Assembly: GCA_002704825.1 (NCBI GenBank)
Contig: PAIY01000199.1
Location: 1-58,223, forward strand
Length of the DNA stretch: 58,223 bases
Origin: Phycisphaeraceae bacterium
GTDB lineage: Bacteria > Planctomycetota > Phycisphaerae > Phycisphaerales > Phycisphaeraceae
Direction of reading: 5' to 3'
The notes beneath the pieces were generated by a model that was given only the letters and a program-made list of their open reading frames with translations, made no database searches and had not been told where the DNA came from. Both the position numbers and the translations under genes were made by a program. The first letter of the stretch is position 1; each line of letters starts with the position of its first letter. Shown here in pieces: positions 36,498 to 44,120 of this stretch.

Positions 36498-37910
36498 ATG
36501 ACGCCCCAAGAGGTGATGGAACTGATCAAACATCAGAAAGTACGTTACATTGATTGTCGCTTCATGGACTTCCCCGGGATTTGGCAACATGTGACTTATC
36601 CTGCCAGCGAGTTCAAGGCAGACTCCTTTGAGCATGGCTTTGGTTTTGACGGTTCGGAGACCCGGGGCTGGACAGCCATCAACGAAACTGACATGCTGCT
36701 CGTCCCTGTCGCAGAGACCGCCCACATCGATCCGTTTCTTGAGCATCCAACCTTGTCAGTTATCTGTGACATCAAGGACCCTGTGACCAAGAAGGAATAT
36801 TCACGCGATCCACGATCCATCGCCCGCAAAGCGGAGAAATATCTGCTCTCCACCGGCATAGCAGATCGCGCGATGTTCGCACCGGAAATGGAATTCTTCG
36901 TCTTCGACAATGTGTGGTACGACCAGACCGTCAACGAAGCCACTTACCGTGTGGACTCCGAAGAAGGTATCTGGAACAGTGGTCGTAAAGACCCAAGCAA
37001 TCTCGGCAATCAAATCCGACTCAAGGAAGGTTACTTCCCGATGTCACCCGTTGACCGCGGTGCAAACCTGCGGACCGAGATGGTCGATAAAATGCAGCAG
37101 TTGGGAATCAAAGTCGAAGGCCATCATCATGAAGTCGCCACCGGCGGTCAGGCGGAAATCGACCTGCGTTTTCAGGACCTGCTGCACATGGCGGACACCT
37201 GCATGTACTACAAGTACGTGGTCAAAAACGTGGCTGCACGGTATGGCAAAGTTGCCACCTTCATGCCCAAGCCACTGTTTATGGATAACGGCTCGGGCAT
37301 GCATACGCACTTTTCCATGTGGAAGGGTGACGAACCCATCTTCTCCGGCAGGCATTACGGCGGCTTGTCCCAGACCGCGCTCTATGCCATCGGCGGACTG
37401 CTCAAACACACCCGTGCGTTATGCGCCTTTACCAACCCGACCACCAACAGCTACAAGCGATTGGTCCCCGGGTATGAAGCACCGGTGAACCTGGTGTATT
37501 CATCGCGTAATCGTTCCGCTGCCATCCGTATCCCGGTTTACTCACGCACCGAAAGCACACGTCGTCTGGAGTTTCGTTGCCCCGATTCATCCTGTAACCC
37601 GTACCTGGGTTTCTCTGCCATGCTCATGGCAGCGATCGACGGGATTCAGAATCAAATCGACCCGGGCGACCCGTTGGATATCTCCATGGATATGATGTCC
37701 GACGAAGACCTGGCTGGTGTGAACTGCACACCCCGTTCGTTGAATCAGGCATTGGTCGCTTTGGAGCAGGATCACCAGTTCCTGCTTCAAGGTGGTGTCT
37801 TCACCGAAGACGTGATCAAGTACTGGGTGCAGTACAAACGTGAGAACGAAGTTAACGAACTGGATATCCGCCCGCACCCGTATGAGTTCTGCATGTACTT
37901 TGATATCTGA
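36498..37910 (+). CDS. glnA: type I glutamine synthetase, apparently lacking the adenylylation tyrosine
   Basis: 470 residues from the ATG at 36498 (GAGAGG seven bases upstream). Family motifs: FGFDGSETRGW (beta-grasp end), FAPEMEFFVFD, GHHHEVATGGQAEI, NGSGMHTHFSMWKG and KRLVPGYEAPVNLVYSSRNR. It makes glutamine from glutamate, ammonia and ATP in the cytoplasm as a dodecamer. Where E. coli GlnA has NLYDLPPEE, with the tyrosine modified by GlnE, this protein reads SMDMMSDED by eye alignment, so control by adenylylation is unlikely. No amtB or glnB gene is beside it. Confidence 0.95.
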   Translation: MTPQEVMELIKHQKVRYIDCRFMDFPGIWQHVTYPASEFKADSFEHGFGFDGSETRGWTAINETDMLLVPVAETAHIDPFLEHPTLSVICDIKDPVTKKEYSRDPRSIARKAEKYLLSTGIADRAMFAPEMEFFVFDNVWYDQTVNEATYRVDSEEGIWNSGRKDPSNLGNQIRLKEGYFPMSPVDRGANLRTEMVDKMQQLGIKVEGHHHEVATGGQAEIDLRFQDLLHMADTCMYYKYVVKNVAARYGKVATFMPKPLFMDNGSGMHTHFSMWKGDEPIFSGRHYGGLSQTALYAIGGLLKHTRALCAFTNPTTNSYKRLVPGYEAPVNLVYSSRNRSAAIRIPVYSRTESTRRLEFRCPDSSCNPYLGFSAMLMAAIDGIQNQIDPGDPLDISMDMMSDEDLAGVNCTPRSLNQALVALEQDHQFLLQGGVFTEDVIKYWVQYKRENEVNELDIRPHPYEFCMYFDI

Positions 37911-37916
37911 TCCTCC

Positions 37917-37932
37917 AAACCGCTTGCGGTTT
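37917..37932. repeat. 16-bp palindrome AAACCGCTTGCGGTTT (second copy)
   Basis: Identical to 12306-12321, including the TAGC that follows. It starts six bases after the glnA stop and ends 19 bases before the next start. It may act as a weak terminator or RNA-stabilising hairpin. Confidence 0.7.
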
Positions 37933-37951
37933 AGCGCGATGTGTCATCTGA

Positions 37952-40051
37952 ATGAACCAGACCATTGACGATCCCATAAGCAATCAATTTGTCAACCAAC
38001 GTTACGCGCTGTTGCTCATCGCGTTGACGTTACTGGCTTATATTCCCGTTCTCCAATGCGGCTACATCTGGGATGACGATTACTATGTTACGCAGAATCC
38101 GACATTGACAAGCTTTGATGGATTGGTGGATATCTGGTTCTCCCCGCGATCCATCCCGCAGTATTACCCGATGGTCCATACCACGTTCTGGTTGGAGTAT
38201 CGCGCATGGGGATTGCATCCGACGGGATACCATGTGGTCAATGTCCTGTTGCATATCGGCAGTTGCCTGCTGCTCTGGCGACTGTTGATCAAACTCAGAA
38301 TGCCGCGGTATTGGGCGTGGATCGCTGCGGGGATTTTTGCGCTACATCCCGTGCAGGTGGAGTCGGTGGCATGGATCACCGAACGCAAGAACGTTCTGTC
38401 ATGTCTGTTTTATCTGTCTGCTGCTCATTTGTATCTGCGGTTTGATCAATCGCGTCATTGGCGACATTGGCTCTTGGCATTTGGTTTATTTGTGTTGGCA
38501 CTGCTCAGTAAGACGGTGGTATTGACACTGCCTGCAGCGATGCTGGTGATCCTCTGGCAACAGCGCGGGCGACTTAAGTTCAAAGCGGACTTTCTGCCGG
38601 TACTGCCGTTTTTTGCCATCGGGATCAGCATGGGCTTACTCACCGCATGGCTTGAAAAAACGCATGTCGGTGCAGAAGGTCACGAATGGAGTCATGATGC
38701 GCTTGAGCGTTTTCTGCTTGCCGGTCGTGTGGTGAGTTTCTATGCAGGCAAGTTGCTCTTGCCGATGAAGCTGAGTTTTGTCTACCCTCGCTGGGACGTC
38801 GCGGCAGACATCGCGTGGCAGTGGCTGTTTCCTGTCGGTGTCCTGGCGGTGCTGTTTAGCTGTGTGGTTTATGCGGTGAAAACCGGCAAACGTACGGTGG
38901 CTGCATGTCTGTTGTGTTTTGTGGGGACGCTGTTTCCAGCATTAGGATTTGTGAATGTTTTCCCATTTCGCTATTCGTTTGTAGCGGATCATTTCCAGTA
39001 TCACGCGAGCATTGGTTTTTGTGTGTTGATGGCGTTGTTACTCAGTCGATTGTTCAAACGTGTGCGATTGGCTGCAATTGGGGTCTTGGTGGTTTATGTC
39101 GTTTTGACAATGATGCAGACGCTGCATTACACCAACGCTCAAACACTTTGGCGAGTGACGATCAAAACCAATCCTGATGCGTGGCTTGCCCGGAATAACC
39201 TGGCTTTGATTCTTCGCCAGCGTGGTGAGATTGATCAGGTCAAAGCACTGATGGATGAAGCGATCCGCCGGACACCTGATGCCATTGAGCCACGTCTGAA
39301 CATGGGCCAACTCATGATGGAGTTGGGTAAGCCCGTAGAGGCGATCACACATTTTGATGTGGTGTTGGAACAGGTGCCTGACGATCGACGGGCACTGTTT
39401 GGCAAGGCAGCCGCTTTGGAACAAGCAGGTGATCAAGTTGCTGCGGCCCCGTACTTCCAGAAGACGTTTGAGGTCTTCAAAGAGCAACCGCGTTTTCTCC
39501 ATTCACCGCAGGGTTGGATGGCCCATGCCCGGTCACTGGAAGGCATGGGGCATCATGCCGAAGCCTTGACTGCCTACAAGCAGGGCGCTCAGAAATATCC
39601 AACGACTGCAGCGGAGGCCTATCAACGCATGGGGGTGATCGCGCAACACAATGGCCAGATTGCAACTGCCATCGACTGGTATGCCAAGTCAGCAAAACTG
39701 AAGCAAAGTGCCTCCGTGGAGTCGATCAATTACTGGGCTTGGATTCTGGCGGCTTCGCCTGATTCCCATGTACAGGATGGGTTGCGTTCGCAGCAACTTG
39801 CCATCGGCATCTGCAAACTCACCGGCAATCGTGCGCCACGTTATCTGGACACACTGGCAGCCGCATTCGCCCGGTCAGGTCAGTTTGACCAGGCGATCTC
39901 CGTGCAGCGACATGCCATCGACTTGGCGCAGCAGGCGGGTTTTGCCCAACTCGTCAAAGCCATGCAGCAGCGTTTGGCAATCTATCAGAATCATCAACCC
40001 TACGACGATCCTGCCTTGCCCCGCCACGATTCCAAAGCAATCAGCGAATAA
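37952..40051 (+). CDS. TMTC/GT-C-like polytopic membrane protein with C-terminal TPRs
   Basis: 699 residues. The first ~390 residues hold about ten membrane segments, with the luminal-type acidic motif CGYIWDDDYYVTQNP right after the first helix and HPVQVESVAWITERKN after helix three, both typical of the TMTC / bacterial 'DUF1736-like' GT-C fold. The C-terminal third is TPR-like (LGKPVEAITHFDVVLEQVPD and repeats). Such proteins are thought to be lipid-linked sugar glycosyltransferases of the outer cytoplasmic-membrane face; the acceptor here is unknown. No clear ribosome binding site before the ATG at 37952. Follows glnA by 41 bases, including a palindrome. Confidence 0.78.
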   Translation: MNQTIDDPISNQFVNQRYALLLIALTLLAYIPVLQCGYIWDDDYYVTQNPTLTSFDGLVDIWFSPRSIPQYYPMVHTTFWLEYRAWGLHPTGYHVVNVLLHIGSCLLLWRLLIKLRMPRYWAWIAAGIFALHPVQVESVAWITERKNVLSCLFYLSAAHLYLRFDQSRHWRHWLLAFGLFVLALLSKTVVLTLPAAMLVILWQQRGRLKFKADFLPVLPFFAIGISMGLLTAWLEKTHVGAEGHEWSHDALERFLLAGRVVSFYAGKLLLPMKLSFVYPRWDVAADIAWQWLFPVGVLAVLFSCVVYAVKTGKRTVAACLLCFVGTLFPALGFVNVFPFRYSFVADHFQYHASIGFCVLMALLLSRLFKRVRLAAIGVLVVYVVLTMMQTLHYTNAQTLWRVTIKTNPDAWLARNNLALILRQRGEIDQVKALMDEAIRRTPDAIEPRLNMGQLMMELGKPVEAITHFDVVLEQVPDDRRALFGKAAALEQAGDQVAAAPYFQKTFEVFKEQPRFLHSPQGWMAHARSLEGMGHHAEALTAYKQGAQKYPTTAAEAYQRMGVIAQHNGQIATAIDWYAKSAKLKQSASVESINYWAWILAASPDSHVQDGLRSQQLAIGICKLTGNRAPRYLDTLAAAFARSGQFDQAISVQRHAIDLAQQAGFAQLVKAMQQRLAIYQNHQPYDDPALPRHDSKAISE

Positions 40052-40159
40052 TCAACGCCCGATCACGAGCCGGCTGAGTTCCATCATGGTTATCCATGTT
40101 ATCAATAGTTACAAGCTGTCTCATGGTTGAAGATCGTTGAGATTTTTTAGCGTGATGAG

Positions 40160-40191
40160 TTGACCTATACTAAAACAGGCATATACTAAAA
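40160..40191 (+). promoter_or_regulatory. promoter with direct-repeat operator of the GntR operon
   Basis: TTGACC (40160-40165), 16-bp spacer, TATACT (40182-40187). TATACTAAAA occurs at 40166-40175, directly after the -35, and at 40182-40191 over the -10, 16 bp apart. The repeat placement suggests repressor binding across the promoter. Confidence 0.7.
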
Positions 40192-40221
40192 ATGATATAA
40201 ATGTCCACAGCAAGATAAACC

Positions 40222-41310
40222 ATGCAACCCAAATACACCGACATTGCCCAAATGGTCACCCGGCGCATCGAGCAGGGGGACTACCCCACGGACACCTTCC
40301 CCAGTGCGCGGAAGTTGGCCAGCGACGTGGGTGTCAGTTACATGACCGCTCGTAAGGCCATTGCGCATCTGGCTGAGGCCGGCCAACTGCAGCAGCTTGA
40401 AAACGGTCGCATGCAGATCATTCGACCACGCAAGAGTAAGCGTCACGAGCCGCGTTTTGCGTTCATCATGCCTGCCCTGGAATCCTTTGCGTTTCTTGAA
40501 TGGTTGGATCGGATTAATCAGGTCGTCGAAAAAATGGGCGGTAATGTCCGGCCGGTGGGCTATGTGCATGGTGAGGATAAACTCATCACCGAAACGCTGG
40601 GCGCGGACTTTGATGGCTTTTTCATTATCCCGCCACCGGAACTCTCGCCGCTTCTCAAACAGCAACTCGAACGCATGGTCAGCCGCGTCGTGGTCATGTG
40701 GTATGACCTGACTTCAATGGGACATCCCCGATTGGATGGCGGTGCGTTTGCCAACATTGACCGACTGGTTGAGCATTTTCAGTCACGCGGTTGTCGCCGT
40801 GTGGATGCCCTGTGTACGCAGGTCAAACGCTCGGTCGGATCAACGGAAAAACGCATCACGATTTGGGAAAAAGCCCTCAAAGATCGTGGCATGACCGGCA
40901 AGCTCTGGCAATACGATCAACCTGAAGTGAGTATCAGCGAGCAACGTGCCTACGAACTGACCCAGCGCATGCTCAAGGACAAGTCCGGTAAACCCGATGC
41001 ACTATTCTGCGTGACGGCCCAGCCGACGGTGGGGGTGTATCGTGCATTACATGATGCAGGCTTGCAGGTCGGACGTGACATTGCGGTGGGGACGTTTGGT
41101 GCGCCTGAGCGTAGCCAACTGATGATCCCGTCACTGACCACCGTCAATGCCAGCCCATCACAGGGCAATGTCGAGCTTGCTGTGAAATGGCTATTGGCAG
41201 ACCGCAAACCAGCTTTGGCGAGTCTGCATCTGGAACCTGAAATCTGCGAGGTGATCATCGGTGAATCCTCCCGCGATTTTGTCCCTGAAAACAAGGGGAA
41301 AAAAGCATGA
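40222..41310 (+). CDS. GntR-family regulator with periplasmic-binding-like sensor
   Basis: 362 residues. N-terminal winged helix: [51 protein letters not shown]. From about residue 75 ([16 protein letters not shown]) a LacI-type sugar-binding sensor follows, as in AraR-type GntR proteins. The stop TGA overlaps the ATG of the prepilin gene (ATGA at 41307-41310), so the two are translationally coupled. It heads the operon GntR, prepilin, beta-helix. It probably responds to the sugar released by that enzyme. Confidence 0.9.
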   Translation: MQPKYTDIAQMVTRRIEQGDYPTDTFPSARKLASDVGVSYMTARKAIAHLAEAGQLQQLENGRMQIIRPRKSKRHEPRFAFIMPALESFAFLEWLDRINQVVEKMGGNVRPVGYVHGEDKLITETLGADFDGFFIIPPPELSPLLKQQLERMVSRVVVMWYDLTSMGHPRLDGGAFANIDRLVEHFQSRGCRRVDALCTQVKRSVGSTEKRITIWEKALKDRGMTGKLWQYDQPEVSISEQRAYELTQRMLKDKSGKPDALFCVTAQPTVGVYRALHDAGLQVGRDIAVGTFGAPERSQLMIPSLTTVNASPSQGNVELAVKWLLADRKPALASLHLEPEICEVIIGESSRDFVPENKGKKA

Positions 41311-42080
41311 AGTCTTTGCACGGTCAAACCCAAACAACATGGCGATGTGGCTTTACGCTCATCGAATTACTGGTGGTGATTTCGATCATCAGTCTGCTCA
41401 TTGCCATCCTGCTACCCGCCTTGCGATCGGCAAGGGAGCAGGCGCGCTCCACACAGTGCGCTTCAACATTGCGTCAGATGGGCTACGGGGAGATGGCTTA
41501 TGCGGCGGACTTTGATTGGTTCACTGCTGCACGCATGGGACCTGACAATGCTGCGATTTTAAACCAGAATGTCTGGTGGCATACGCTTCGTCCTTATCTG
41601 GGGGATGACCGCAAACCCACCACATTTGATGAAAATATGGAACTGGCTCAGGCGACGGTGATCAGTTGTCCCTCGACAGTGAAATATGGTGACGGGCGTG
41701 AAACGCGATCCTATGCCCAGAATGCCTTTGGTCGCGTTGCCCAATCAGGCACACATCCAACCAAGGAGATCAACCCGCATCTGTTGGCCGATGCCTCCAG
41801 CGCGCCGGACATTTTCTGGGTCAAACCAGACAGCTACAGTCACGTGGCAGGACCGTCCAAGCACATGCTCTTTGGTGAGCTTGGCCCCAACAATTCCGCA
41901 TTGAATACAACCGGTTTTGTAAATCTTTCCATTCGTAACGGCAACAACTGGTACGGCACACAAACCAACATCGGCGCGTTCTGGCATAACGAACGATCCA
42001 ATGCCGTCTTCAATGACGGGCATGTCCAGACGCTTAATCCTGATGACAACCCCATCACGCTGGACCTGACGCTTAACTGA
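41307..42080 (+). CDS. prepilin-type N-terminal methylation protein, coupled to GntR
   Basis: 257 residues. Its ATG overlaps the GntR stop by four bases. Signal [20 protein letters not shown] with Gly at -1, then [34 protein letters not shown] carries an exact H-X9-DG. It ends ten bases before the beta-helix gene. This is the tightest case of regulator, pseudopilin and enzyme in the window: the protein cannot easily be expressed apart from them. Confidence 0.92.
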   Translation: MKSLHGQTQTTWRCGFTLIELLVVISIISLLIAILLPALRSAREQARSTQCASTLRQMGYGEMAYAADFDWFTAARMGPDNAAILNQNVWWHTLRPYLGDDRKPTTFDENMELAQATVISCPSTVKYGDGRETRSYAQNAFGRVAQSGTHPTKEINPHLLADASSAPDIFWVKPDSYSHVAGPSKHMLFGELGPNNSALNTTGFVNLSIRNGNNWYGTQTNIGAFWHNERSNAVFNDGHVQTLNPDDNPITLDLTLN

Positions 42081-42090
42081 GATCAACAAC

Positions 42091-43935
42091 ATGAAAAATC
42101 ATCACGTATGCTTGTCGAAGCGGTCGCTTTTGACGGTTCTGCTTATCATCAGTGCATGTCTGCCCCTACAGGCAAAGGTGTTTAATGTCCGTGACTATGG
42201 TGCGGTCGGTGATGGTGTCCATGATGACAGTCCTGCCATCGCCAAAGCCATTGAAGCTGCCAAGGCCCAGACTGGCGAGGATCACGTGGTCTTGCTACCC
42301 ACCGGAACCTATCGTTTGGCAACGACGCATTCAGCGACTTTCAAACGTGAGATGACCGATGAAAACGGTGTCCCCAAGGAACTCACTCAGGGCGGACACC
42401 TGCTGGTTGCCAGTGCTTCGAACCTGACTGTCCGCGGTGAAGCAGGTACCAAACTCATCATGACCGACGTGTATCAGCAGGGCGTGACGGTGCTTGATTC
42501 ACAGAACGTCACCATTGAACAGATGTCGATTGATTATGATCCGCTACCGTTCACGCAGGGTTTGGTTGAGGCAGTTGATCTGGAAAAAAAGCTGGTCACC
42601 GTCAAGATTCAGGATGGCTATGCGGACTTATCCCGCGAAGATTTTCACAAACAGCTTCAAGCAAGACGCATGATGATCTTTGACCCGGTGACGCGTCATC
42701 TGGATCATGAAGTGGTTGCCAAGTACCGTCTCAATACACTTAAACCGCTGGGCGATCGTCGTTGGCAAATGCATATCTCTTCCAACACACTTGAAGACTT
42801 AAAGCCCAACCATCACCTGTTTGCGATCATTGCCCGGCGAGCTCGTGGTGCGGTGATGTTCAAGAACTCAGCCAACTGCACAGCGATGAATGTCACCGTG
42901 CACAGCGCGCCGTCCTGCGCATTTATTCTCCGTGATTGTGATGCGATTAAAATTTTACACTGTGATATCGCAACTCCCGCTGGCTCGGATCGCCTGATGA
43001 CCACCAATGCTGACGGCGTGCATTGCAAGTACAACAAGGTCGGCCCGGAGATTGCCTACTGTCACTTCCAGGGCATGGATGACGACTCAGTGAACATCGG
43101 CGGCTCATTTGCACGTGTGTTGGATCAAAAAGATTCGACCACGCTGGTTGTCCACGTGCAGATTTTTGAGCCTGGTGATCGGCTGGTGTTTGTCGATGGC
43201 AATACCGGTCAATACATGCAGCAGGTTACCGTCAAGTCATCCTACATCAGTTCATTTAAGGATGATCTTAATGCCGTGACACTCACACTCAATGAACCGG
43301 TGGGCAAACTCAAAACACAGTTGGAGATCGGCCCACCTTTCAAAGCCATCGCGCCGGTACGACTCCCTGTTGAAGAACGTATTGTCCCGACGTTGGTATT
43401 GAATCTGGATCGGTGTGGCAAGAATGCTTATGTTCATCACAATGTCTTTGAAAACCACCGCGTCCGTGGCGTTCTCATGCGTGCACCCGACGCGCGCATT
43501 GAGCATAACACCTTCCGCAATCTCAACGGACCAGCGATTTTTGCGGGTCACGAGTTTGGTTTTCTGGAAGGTCCGGCAGTGCTCAATCTCACCATTGCCA
43601 ACAACCTCTTTGAGAATATTCGTCTGAGCAATGTGTTTATCTGCAATACCGCGATGGATCGGACACCTGCCAAGGGGCTGGCCAATCGTAATGTGATCAT
43701 TCGGGATAACACGTTTATGAACTACGGCGCCAAAGCCGGCCCGGGGTTGGGCGTCAATGGTGTCGCCATTGATGTGAGTAATGCCAAAGGTGTGACCGTG
43801 TCAGGTAACCGCTTTGAACAGGGCCATGCCGATCGTGATGCTTCATTGCCATTGATTCATCTGGGACCCTCGGAGGATGTGACGGTTAAGGACAATGTGG
43901 TTGAAGATGGTTTGATCCTGCAGGCAGCTGAATAA
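42091..43935 (+). CDS. secreted parallel beta-helix enzyme, GH110/pectate-lyase-3-like
   Basis: 614 residues. Signal peptide (LLTVLLIISACLPLQA). The start of the mature protein, FNVRDYGAVGDGVHDDSPAI, is the classic pectate-lyase-3/GH28-type entry. The later turns RDCDAIKILHCDIATP, CHFQGMDDDSVNIGG and NVFENHRVRGVLMR resemble GH110 alpha-1,3-galactosidases, with paired Asp residues in the GMDDDS turn as candidate catalytic acids. It is the third gene of the GntR operon, ten bases after the prepilin stop. The activity is inferred; another exo-glycosidase or a lyase of this fold is possible. Confidence 0.78.
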   Translation: MKNHHVCLSKRSLLTVLLIISACLPLQAKVFNVRDYGAVGDGVHDDSPAIAKAIEAAKAQTGEDHVVLLPTGTYRLATTHSATFKREMTDENGVPKELTQGGHLLVASASNLTVRGEAGTKLIMTDVYQQGVTVLDSQNVTIEQMSIDYDPLPFTQGLVEAVDLEKKLVTVKIQDGYADLSREDFHKQLQARRMMIFDPVTRHLDHEVVAKYRLNTLKPLGDRRWQMHISSNTLEDLKPNHHLFAIIARRARGAVMFKNSANCTAMNVTVHSAPSCAFILRDCDAIKILHCDIATPAGSDRLMTTNADGVHCKYNKVGPEIAYCHFQGMDDDSVNIGGSFARVLDQKDSTTLVVHVQIFEPGDRLVFVDGNTGQYMQQVTVKSSYISSFKDDLNAVTLTLNEPVGKLKTQLEIGPPFKAIAPVRLPVEERIVPTLVLNLDRCGKNAYVHHNVFENHRVRGVLMRAPDARIEHNTFRNLNGPAIFAGHEFGFLEGPAVLNLTIANNLFENIRLSNVFICNTAMDRTPAKGLANRNVIIRDNTFMNYGAKAGPGLGVNGVAIDVSNAKGVTVSGNRFEQGHADRDASLPLIHLGPSEDVTVKDNVVEDGLILQAAE

Positions 43936-43954
43936 AACCGATGGCACCCTTTTT

Positions 43955-44003
43955 AGGGTCTGTTTCCTGGGGATGTATTTCAAGCCCCCAGGTCGCAGAC
44001 CCT
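43955..44003. terminator. two-part hairpin after the beta-helix gene
   Basis: AGGGTCTG (43955-43962) pairs with CAGACCCT (43996-44003), and CCTGGGG (43966-43972) with CCCCAGG (43986-43992). There is no U-run, so it may be a repeat or a Rho-assisted end rather than an intrinsic terminator. It lies 19 bases past the stop. Confidence 0.45.
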
Positions 44004-44032
44004 GATATCTCAATTAAACAATCGACTATTTC

Positions 44033-44060
44033 CGTCACTCCCGCCTGCGCGGGAATGACG
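44033..44060. repeat. single REP unit of the CGTCA...TGACG family
   Basis: CGTCACTCCCGCCTGCGCGG then GAATGACG, 28 bp: the outer arms of the 85-bp elements joined directly without their centre. It lies between convergent genes. Confidence 0.75.
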
Positions 44061-44120
44061 AATCAGATTTCTGTCTGGCAATAAATGACGCGAACTGCTC
44101 TAACATGAGTTGCCATCGCT

